From JBLHKE01 sp047619485 (lineage in GTDB: Bacteria; Verrucomicrobiota; Verrucomicrobiia; Verrucomicrobiales; DEV007), in NCBI GenBank assembly GCA_047619485.1, contig JBLHKE010000376.1, positions 1-7,462 on the forward strand: a stretch of 7,462 bases of DNA, in the 5' to 3' direction. Under the pieces are notes generated by a model. It searched no databases, was not told the DNA's origin, and saw only the letters and a list, made by a program, of their open reading frames with translations. Positions within the stretch are counted from its first letter, which is position 1, and each line of letters opens with the position of its first letter. Made by a program: the position numbers and the translations under genes. Shown piece after piece: positions 1 to 6,494 of the stretch.

Positions 1-1569
1 CTCAACTTCGCCTGCTTCGTTTACGACGGCGTGCCCGACTACAACGGCCACCCGGCCGCCGAGCTCACCACTTTGCCGGTCTATCATGTAATCACCCGCG
101 ACGCCGACTGGCGCCAGTGCTACGCCTGGGATTCGAACGACCAGATCACCCAGGGGGGCGGCAACAGCGACCGGCACTTCTACAACTGGACTGGCACCTT
201 CGTCTATGAAGGCGTCGTCTACGACAACATCCGCTACCGCCTGCGCGGCGCCAACGGGCGCTACCACCGCAGCGGCAAACGCTCGATGCGATTCCGCTTC
301 AACGACGGTGATTACATGCAGGCGCGCTATCAGGACGGCACGCCCTTCGGGCAAAAATGGCGCACCTTGACCACCGGCAAGGGCTTCGAAAACCGCGGCA
401 CGCTCACCTACGCCCTCAACGAGGCGATCAACATGTACCTGTGGGACAAGATCGGGCTACCCGCGCAGACGACACTGTGGGCACACCTGCGTGTCATCGA
501 CGGCGCCGACGAGGCACCGGACCAGTGGCGCGGCGATTTCTGGGGGCTGCAATTCGTCGTCGAGACCTACGACGTGCGCTTCCTCGAAGAACACGACCTG
601 CCCAAGGGCAACCTCTACAAACTGATCAACCAGGAGCGCGGCTGGGAACGGCTGCCGCGCTACCAGGCGGCTGCCGCGCCCGCCGACGGCTCCGATCACA
701 ATACAATCGAATCCACCCTCACCGGCAGCAGCACGGAGACCTTCATCCGCGACCACGTCGACGTCGAGAAATACTACCTCTATCACTCCCTATCCCAAGC
801 GATCCGGAACTACGACTTTTGGCCGAGCGCGAACAAGAACATGGTCTATTACTTCTACCCCGACTACACGGTAGGCAACGGCGGCAAGGGCGGCAAGGGC
901 AAGTTGTGGATCCTGCCCTGGGACAGCGACGCCACCTGGGGGCCGACTTGGAACAGCGGCCACGACGTCGTCTACAACTCGATCTTCCCTGCCTCTGGCG
1001 GCGGCTCCGACAGTGCTTCCACCGCGGAGCTGTGGCCGGAATATTACAACACCGTGCGCGAACTGCGCGACCTGCTCTGGCAGGAGGACCAGATTAGCCC
1101 GCTGATCGAAGAGTTCGCCGCGGTGATCACGCCCATCCTGCCGGCCGACTCCGACCGCTGGAAAAACGCCCCGGCGGACGCCGGCAACTACAACGCCCTC
1201 GGCGGCCAGGGCGCGATCTCGCTCGACGCGCTGGTGCAGGACTTGAAGAACTTCGCCTTCGTCGGCGGCTCTTGGCCCGGGGGCGAAGTCGGCAACAGCG
1301 GCCGCGCCGCCAACCTCGACAACATCCAAGGCGCGCGCGGCGAAGGTGCGCTGATCCCAGAAACGCCCACCATCACCTACTCGGGTAGCCCGGGTTTCCC
1401 GAGTGACGGGCTGCGCTTCGACTCCTCGGCCTTCGCCGACCCGCAGGGCGACGGGAGCTTCGCGGCGATGGAGTGGCGGGTGGCCGAAATCACGCCGCTC
1501 GGCGGACGGGTCGTCACCTTGATGCAAGCCGGTTCCGAGTGGCACTACCTCAACGACGGCAGCGACTAG
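1..1569 (+). CDS. CotH kinase-family exoprotein, N-terminal part (5' partial, ends at premature amber)
   Basis: The frame is open from base 1, so the true start, signal peptide and any preceding domain lie outside the window; the GTG at 31 is only an internal codon. The visible part is a CotH-type atypical kinase domain. A segment near 229-300 (YRLRGANGRYHRSGKRSMRF) matches the basic N-lobe region of CotH proteins. The segment 802-942 carries NYDFWPSANKN and then KLWILPWDSDATWG, matching the family's Asn/Asp metal-binding and 'PWDxDxTfG' motifs. Bacillus CotH phosphorylates spore-coat proteins, but in this lineage the same fold occurs in large secreted proteins of unknown substrate. From about 1366 an Fn3-like domain starts (TPTITYSGSPG, AMEWRVAEITP). 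The frame stops at TAG 1567-1569 inside a jelly-roll domain, and the same frame continues coding afterwards, so this is a fragment of a longer gene. The family call is firm; the function is not known. Confidence 0.85.
   Translation, partial: LNFACFVYDGVPDYNGHPAAELTTLPVYHVITRDADWRQCYAWDSNDQITQGGGNSDRHFYNWTGTFVYEGVVYDNIRYRLRGANGRYHRSGKRSMRFRFNDGDYMQARYQDGTPFGQKWRTLTTGKGFENRGTLTYALNEAINMYLWDKIGLPAQTTLWAHLRVIDGADEAPDQWRGDFWGLQFVVETYDVRFLEEHDLPKGNLYKLINQERGWERLPRYQAAAAPADGSDHNTIESTLTGSSTETFIRDHVDVEKYYLYHSLSQAIRNYDFWPSANKNMVYYFYPDYTVGNGGKGGKGKLWILPWDSDATWGPTWNSGHDVVYNSIFPASGGGSDSASTAELWPEYYNTVRELRDLLWQEDQISPLIEEFAAVITPILPADSDRWKNAPADAGNYNALGGQGAISLDALVQDLKNFAFVGGSWPGGEVGNSGRAANLDNIQGARGEGALIPETPTITYSGSPGFPSDGLRFDSSAFADPQGDGSFAAMEWRVAEITPLGGRVVTLMQAGSEWHYLNDGSD
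1567..1569 (+). other. In-frame amber (TAG) stop interrupting the CotH/lamin-tail gene
   Basis: The codons around it read GGC AGC GAC TAG GGC AGC GCC TGG, that is D-G-S-D-stop-G-S-A-W-R. Jelly-roll domains of this type usually read W-x-Y-L-D-D-G-S-x-x-G-x-x-W-R through this point, often with Gln at the stop position (recalled family pattern, not searched). One C-to-T change from CAG would produce it. No second stop or frameshift is seen over the following 535 codons. Confidence 0.85.
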
Positions 1570-3177
1570 GGCAGCGCCTGGCGCGAGCCAAGCTTCAACG
1601 ATGGGAGTTGGGAGTCCGGTGCCACTCCGGCGGGTTACGGTGGGATCACCAGCGTGCCGGTGTTCGCAACCACTATCGATTACGGCGGTGCCTCCACGGA
1701 TCGCCACGAGACCACCTACTTCCGGAGCCTTGTGAACATCGAGGATCCCGAGCTGATCGAGTATTTCGACTTCGGGCTGCATGTCGATGACGGCGCAGTG
1801 GTTTACGTCAACGGGGTCGAGGTCATCCGCGACGGCTTCAACCTGGCCACCGCGATCGCTTACGATGTCCTCGCCGACTCCAGCGGCAACGAGGGCGTCT
1901 TCGACCGCTTTAAGATTAGCCCTTCGTTCTTCCAGGCTGGCGACAACCTCATCGCCGTCGAACTCCACCAGAAGACCCGCGGCAGCAGTGACCTGGTGTT
2001 CGACATGGATCTCATGGCGAAAGAGCGACTGCTCCCGGCTGGCGAGAGTTTGCAACTGGAGTGGGATGCGGTTTGGGAATCGGGTGAACAGGCAAGCTTC
2101 AGCGCATCGCAGGACATTCCGATCGCCCCGATCCGGCCCGGCCGTAACTACCGCGGCCGTGTCCGGCACAAGGACGATAGCGGCCGCTGGAGCCATTGGT
2201 CGGAAGGGCTGCAGTTCATCGCCTCCGCCCCTGACACGACGCCCTTCGAAGAGAGCATCGTGATCTCCGAGTTCATGTACCACCCGGCCGAGGCGACGCC
2301 CGCAGAGCTGGCGCTCGGCTATAGCGACGAGAGCTTCGAATACATCGAGATTACCAACATCGGCAACGCCACCATCGACATCTCCGGACTGCGCTTCACC
2401 AAAGGGGTCGATTTCGATTTCCTCAGCAGCGACATCACCAACCTCGCCCCCGGTGAACGCGCGCTGGTGGTCACCAACCGTGCAGCCTTCGAGTCGCGCC
2501 ACGCTGCGGGCAAACCGGTCGCCGGTGAATGGGAGGCCGGCGACCGCCTCTCCAACGGCGGCGAACGGCTCAAGCTCTCTTACGGCGCCGGCATCCCGAT
2601 ACGTGACTTCGACTACCTCGACGAGTCCCCCTGGCCCTCCGCACCCGATGGTGGCGGCTTTTCACTAACATTGATCGATCCCGGCTCGGCCCCCGACCAC
2701 AGCGATCCCGCCAACTGGCGATCCAGCATCGCCCCTGGCGGCAGCCCGGGCGGGGAAGATGCCAGCAGCTTCGACACTTGGGCGACCGGCTTCGGCCTGA
2801 GCTCCGACGACCCGGATCTCGACAACGACGGCGACCAGCTCGGCCTGTTCAGAGAATACGCGCAGGGTGGTCGCCCTGACGCCGCGCTTCCTAGCGAAGG
2901 GCTGTTTGACATCGAAATCGAAGAGCTGGTAGTGGACGAGGTCACCGCTCCCTATGTCGTCCTCAGCATCGCCAGCAACCTCGCCGCCGACGATGTGGAG
3001 TTCCGCATCGAGCAAAACTCCGGTTCCCTCACAGGCCAATGGCAAGACGTCACCGGGGAGTTCGTCCTGCATTCCGACCAGCCGCTCGGCGCCGGCCGCG
3101 CCCTGCTGTGCTACCGCACCCCGCTGCCGCTCGACCTGCGCCAACACTGGCGGGTGAAGTTCACCGCCAAGCCGTAG
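1570..3177 (+). pseudogene. C-terminal continuation of the CotH/lamin-tail exoprotein, downstream of the amber codon
   Basis: This stretch continues the frame of the upstream fragment without indel. It opens with GSAWREPSFNDGSWESG, the second half of a motif whose first half (WHYLNDGSD) precedes the stop. In order it encodes the rest of a jelly-roll domain with the DDGAVVYVNGVEV and NLIAVELHQ strands (to about 2035), the second half of an Fn3-like domain (GRYRGRV-like and DSGRWSHWSEG region, about 2040-2230), a lamin-tail domain (VISEFMYHPAEATPAE to the PDGGGFSLTLIDP region, about 2254-2745), a calcium-loop segment DPDLDNDGDQ (2809-2838), and a C-terminal beta domain ending FTAKP. The first available internal start is a GTG at 1654, which lies within the jelly-roll and lacks a visible Shine-Dalgarno sequence, so independent translation is unlikely. 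Unless the amber is read through or is an error, this part is not made. Confidence 0.75.
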
Positions 3178-3280
3178 CGCGAGCGGAAGCGACTCCGCCT
3201 CCTCGATCCAGATTCTCCTGCGCCTGCCCGATCCCAACCAGGGCACACAACACAGACCATCCAAGCAACTGCTTTGTCAT
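3161..3280 (-). pseudogene. Signal-peptide-bearing ORF of 39 codons, probable 5' stump of a secreted-protein gene
   Basis: Read on the minus strand from ATG at 3280, the product begins MTKQLLGWSVLCALVGIGQAQ: a short basic n-region, a hydrophobic core and a QAQ-type cleavage site, i.e. a clear Sec signal peptide. The ATG is preceded by AAGGGCGGAG, so an AAGG Shine-Dalgarno core sits six bases upstream. Only 18 residues follow the signal peptide (ENLDRGGG and onward, low complexity) before a TGA that lies inside the convergent CotH gene's last codons. The adjacent frame around 3210-3190 reads WIEEAES, which faintly recalls the WxEAE start of some secreted verrucomicrobial and Bacteroidota enzymes; this is suggestive only. 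It lies 98 bp beyond the esterase stop on the same strand, where a third operon gene would be expected. It could instead be a chance ORF or a real tiny exported peptide. Confidence 0.35.
3181..3201 (+). terminator. Weak hairpin just after the CotH-type gene stop
   Basis: Four bases beyond the TAG at 3175-3177, GAGCGGA can pair with TCCGCCTC (seven pairs with one bulged base) around an AGCGAC loop. No T-tract follows, so it is not a canonical intrinsic terminator. It also lies within the minus-strand signal-peptide ORF, so the pairing may be accidental. Confidence 0.2.
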
Positions 3281-3312
3281 CTCCGCCCTTAAATCGTCGG
3301 TGCAGAACGGCG

Positions 3313-3341
3313 AGGCCGGTAGGCCTTCGTGATCCGACGAA
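3313..3341. other. Two adjacent small hairpins in the convergent intergenic region
   Basis: AGGCC at 3313-3317 pairs with GGCCT at 3322-3326 across a GGTA loop. TTCGT at 3326-3330 pairs with ACGAA at 3337-3341 across a six-base loop. They share one base, so they would be alternatives or stacked. They lie between the esterase stop and the signal-peptide ORF. Neither is followed closely by a T-run on either strand; the T-rich stretch at 3355-3360 is 14 bases away on the plus strand. A transcription-end or processing role is possible but weakly supported. Confidence 0.2.
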
Positions 3342-3378
3342 TCGCGATGTGTGTTGTTTTCATAAATTTGTAAGTGTC

Positions 3379-6300
3379 TCAACGAGTCGGTTTTGCAGGC
3401 AGGATCGGGACCTCGCAGAATGTCAGGGCGGCGATGCCGTTCGCCCCGAAGAGGAGTTTCGTCTGGCTCCATGATCGCTCGTCGAGATAGCTGATCGACT
3501 TCGCCGCGGAGCCTTCCTTCAGTTTCAGCGTGACGACATTTCCCTTCACACGGCCCGACTCAACCTTGCCCTTCTCTCCATCGAGAGAAAACTCGCTCAC
3601 CAGATCCGCGAACCAGATCACGGGCTGGTCGAATTCCAGCACGATCTCGTCCATTTTGCGGCCCGTGTAGTAGGCTTGCTTGAGATTCGGTGCGATCAGC
3701 GCATCCGCGACCTCTCCACCGTAAAAGTCCCGCTCGATCAACGGTTGAACCATTCGCGCGAATTCGCTCCAGCCGGCCAAGGGAAAGTGACACGGTCCCG
3801 GCGGGTTGATTCCCACCGTCGATAGAACGTCCATGTTCGAATAGAGGCTCGGCAAGGTCCGCTGCACCTCTCGGAGCATGTTGCCATTGCCGTTCCCCAT
3901 ACTGCAGGAGTTCGGCCAGATCTGATAGATGTAGTAGTGCCGGATATTCGGGAAATCCTGCTTCCAGTCCGCCGACATCTCGACGAAGTATCGCTGATAG
4001 CTCTCCCAGCCGTAGCCGCCATCGGGACCAGCCGCCCCCTGGTCGTTCTCGCCCTGGTGCCACAGGACGGCGCGGATGCCGTGCGTCAGCCTGGCATTCT
4101 CCACGCGCCAGAGCATCCGCCCGTACATCGTGTTCAGGTCAGTGTGATTGTCCTCATTCCGCTGGTGTTCGTCGATGCGGGTGCCACCCACCGCGGCATT
4201 GATGATGCAGATGGGAACCTTCTGGCTTTCCACAAGGCTCTTTGCAAGTTCCATGCCCCACCACCCGAGTTGGGCCACCTCTCCCTTCTGAGCCTTCCAG
4301 ACCGGGCTGCACCACAGGTTGGTTCTCTTGGCCGGAACACCCTCGGCATCGCCGAAGCGTTCGCGAACCCAAGCGCTGGCATCTCCCCGCCCTGCCAGAC
4401 CTCCATAGCTGCGGATCCATTCATTGGTCACCGCGGGGGACTTATCGTGGGTGTCGGTTGCCAGAGCGTTGGATTGCCCGTCGATGAGATAGGCGTCTCC
4501 ACAAACAATGTTGCCGGCTCGGTGCAGAATCGTCTCAGTGCCGCCGGTTTTGGCGACGAGTTCGACCCTGTATTTGATCAAGCCAGCCTCAAGTTTGGCC
4601 GCGAACGCGTAGGCATTTTCCTCCGTTGGTTTCTGTTCCACGGTCTTGATCAGCTTGTCGTCGGCATAGAGTTTCAGGAACAGGCTGTCCGCAGCCTGCG
4701 CAAGCGTCCCATTGCAGTAGAGCGTGCCTTCATTCTTGTCGTCGCGGGCATAGAACTGCTTGTCCTCGGGCTTCTCATCCTTGCCGGGCTTGCGCTCGAC
4801 CCAGGCGTCGCTCTTCGGCTCGTTGACCATGATCGTGGCGCTTGCCGTGCTCGGCGTTCCGCCGTTGCTGATGGTCGCCATCACCGTCATCGCCCCGCTG
4901 TTCTGGGCACGATAGAGAATCAATGATCCCAGCTCGCCCCTCTTGACAACAGCGAGCCCCGAGACATCGAAATCCCAAGTCAGCTCCCCTGCCCCGCTCG
5001 CTTTCAGGGCGCTCAGATTGGCAATCTCCGGCACCACCTCGATCGTCGTGCGCCCGTCCCAAGTCGCCGGTGCCTTCAAGGTAAAGACCGGTTCCGCGAT
5101 GCCTTCCTTGATCGTGATCGCGATGTCCTGCGTCTTCACGCCGTCCGCGCAGACCGCCTTGAATTGCAGGGTCGCCTTCTCGTCCCCCACGACGCGCCCG
5201 GCGTCGAAATCGTAGCTGAATCGATCAGTCGCCACCACCGTCTCGCGGCCGTCGCGGGTGAGCGTCCAGTAAACTTTCAGCGCCCCTCCGGCCTTTGCCG
5301 TGAGGGTGGTGCTCTTCCCTTCCGCGATGGTGAGCGTCTTCTTGGAAACGGAGAAAGCATTCCCTGATTGACTCACCGAGCCAACCAGCGTCTGCAGCGG
5401 CTTCTGGTTCTCGTATTGCAACCGCACCCAGTCCGCCGAGCGCGTGACCTTGGAAATGCGCACCTCGTCGAGATCGCCGACAAACCTGTAATTGTCATAC
5501 CAGCCGCCGAGATACATCCGCGCCGGACTCTTGATCGCCAGCGGGGCACCGGTGCTGGTCGAGACGCCGTCGAGGACGCCGTTCACATAGAGGCGTGAAT
5601 CGCCGTTCTTGAAGGCGTGGACCACATGGACCCATTCGGACGTGGCAAGGGTGGTGCCGCCCTTGACGTCCGCGCCGGAAAAGTAACATTCCATCTTAAT
5701 GTGCGGCGGACTGAAGAACTGCATCATCACCTTGCCCTGCGCCGCCTCGTTGCCCCAGGCGAGGACGGTCGCGTTCGACTGCTCGCCCCGGAACCAAGCT
5801 TCGGTGGTGTGGGGGCTGGAGCCGGTCGGGTAGGAGATGATGTTCTGGCCGCAGGAAACGCCCTTGCCGACGGTGAAATGTCGGCTCTTCCCGATCATAC
5901 CGGGAGCCGCTGTGGTGCCGGTATCCTTCGACTCGAGCGTGCCGGTCTCATCCATCACCGGATCGTTCATGTGCCAGACGCTGAGGTAGCCGTTGGACTC
6001 GTTGAAGACCGCCGTCCCGCTGGATTCGCTCGCCGCATCCGATTTGCCCCAATGCAGATCAAGTTTCTGGCGGGTGTTGCCCTTGATCAGCGGGATTCTC
6101 ACCCAGATGCTGGCAGCGCCTTGTTCAGCATTCCACTCATCCACCTGATAGGCCAGAGGCTTACCCTGCGCCGAAAAACGGAGATCTTCGCCGCCCGCCT
6201 TCGCCTGGCTGAAATCGAACCATTCCTGATGCAGACGCACCAGCACGGGAAAGTCCTTTTCCGTCGCCGAGGCCGGCAGGTTCGCGCCGTCCGGCGTGGT

Positions 6301-6459
6301 CAGGATCGCGATCGATCCGTTGTGCTGCCAACCCGCATACTGCGCGGAGACGCTTCCTGACAGCACAGCGAATGCTGCCGTCCCGATCATCAGTTTCTTG
6401 ATCATTCCGTTCATTGATACGTGGATATTTTTCTTCATTTTCGATTGATCAAATTGCAT
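3379..6459 (-). CDS. Secreted DUF2341-LamG-sialate O-acetylesterase (SASA) multidomain protein
   Basis: A predicted exported esterase that would remove O-acetyl groups from sialic acid or other acetylated glycans outside the cytoplasm. Residues about 20-39 form a signal peptide (MIKKLMIGTAAFAVLSGSVSA, cleaved before QYAGW). Residues about 65-165 match DUF2341 (FPVLVRL, WVRIPLI, YLSVWHMND). Residues about 170-360 form a LamG-like lectin jelly-roll (LYVNGVLDG, GDLDEVRIS). Two Ig-like segments follow at about 365-550. The SASA/SGNH-type hydrolase spans about 640-915: nucleophile Ser663 in IDGQSNA, the AAVGGTRID block at 755-763, LWHQGEND at 799-806, and His891 in GPCHFPLAGW. A C-terminal beta domain ends PAKPTR. 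The Asp usually three residues before the catalytic His is Gly888 here. The start is uncertain: Met1, Met8, Met16 and Met19 are all in frame and none has a strong Shine-Dalgarno; Met8 or Met19 gives a more normal signal peptide. It follows the beta-repeat gene by 35 bp, which suggests one transcript. Substrate is inferred from the family only. Confidence 0.88.
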   Translation of the reverse strand: MQFDQSKMKKNIHVSMNGMIKKLMIGTAAFAVLSGSVSAQYAGWQHNGSIAILTTPDGANLPASATEKDFPVLVRLHQEWFDFSQAKAGGEDLRFSAQGKPLAYQVDEWNAEQGAASIWVRIPLIKGNTRQKLDLHWGKSDAASESSGTAVFNESNGYLSVWHMNDPVMDETGTLESKDTGTTAAPGMIGKSRHFTVGKGVSCGQNIISYPTGSSPHTTEAWFRGEQSNATVLAWGNEAAQGKVMMQFFSPPHIKMECYFSGADVKGGTTLATSEWVHVVHAFKNGDSRLYVNGVLDGVSTSTGAPLAIKSPARMYLGGWYDNYRFVGDLDEVRISKVTRSADWVRLQYENQKPLQTLVGSVSQSGNAFSVSKKTLTIAEGKSTTLTAKAGGALKVYWTLTRDGRETVVATDRFSYDFDAGRVVGDEKATLQFKAVCADGVKTQDIAITIKEGIAEPVFTLKAPATWDGRTTIEVVPEIANLSALKASGAGELTWDFDVSGLAVVKRGELGSLILYRAQNSGAMTVMATISNGGTPSTASATIMVNEPKSDAWVERKPGKDEKPEDKQFYARDDKNEGTLYCNGTLAQAADSLFLKLYADDKLIKTVEQKPTEENAYAFAAKLEAGLIKYRVELVAKTGGTETILHRAGNIVCGDAYLIDGQSNALATDTHDKSPAVTNEWIRSYGGLAGRGDASAWVRERFGDAEGVPAKRTNLWCSPVWKAQKGEVAQLGWWGMELAKSLVESQKVPICIINAAVGGTRIDEHQRNEDNHTDLNTMYGRMLWRVENARLTHGIRAVLWHQGENDQGAAGPDGGYGWESYQRYFVEMSADWKQDFPNIRHYYIYQIWPNSCSMGNGNGNMLREVQRTLPSLYSNMDVLSTVGINPPGPCHFPLAGWSEFARMVQPLIERDFYGGEVADALIAPNLKQAYYTGRKMDEIVLEFDQPVIWFADLVSEFSLDGEKGKVESGRVKGNVVTLKLKEGSAAKSISYLDERSWSQTKLLFGANGIAALTFCEVPILPAKPTR

Positions 6460-6494
6460 CCCAGTTATGTTTCATTCGTCCTCATCGCTCTTCC
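6460..6494 (-). other. Short intergenic spacer between co-directional genes
   Basis: The 35 bp between the beta-repeat gene stop and the esterase frame hold no promoter-like boxes or hairpin that I can support. A GAGGA purine run lies at about 6479-6483 on the minus strand. It is closer to an ATG at 6475, which opens an eight-codon frame (MKHNWDAI, stop TGA at 6451-6449) overlapping the esterase start, than to any esterase start. The spacing fits co-transcription; the mini-frame is most likely incidental. Confidence 0.4.

Noticed and set aside
790..2502. 570-codon open frame on the minus strand, antisense to the CotH-type gene
   Set aside because: It lies wholly opposite a frame with clear domain homology. 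The translation is low-complexity, rich in V/A/G/R/D, with no recognisable motif, as expected for antisense of GC-rich coding DNA.
1654..3177. Independent gene starting at GTG 1654
   Set aside because: The start falls inside the jelly-roll domain whose earlier strands are encoded in the same frame before and after the amber, and no Shine-Dalgarno is visible, so it is treated as the continuation of the interrupted gene.
3178..3378. Possible insertion-sequence end, attachment site or ncRNA in the convergent intergenic region
   Set aside because: I found no paired terminal inverted repeats, flanking direct repeats, tRNA-like fold or transposase fragment; only small hairpins and the signal-peptide ORF are present.
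3937..4926. 329-codon plus-strand open frame antisense to the esterase gene
   Set aside because: It overlaps the catalytic region of the well-supported esterase and its translation has no family motif; it is a by-product of codon bias.
6449..6475. Eight-codon leader-like ORF (MKHNWDAI) overlapping the esterase start, preceded by GAGGA
   Set aside because: Too short to support, with no regulatory codon run, attenuator hairpin or other leader hallmark.
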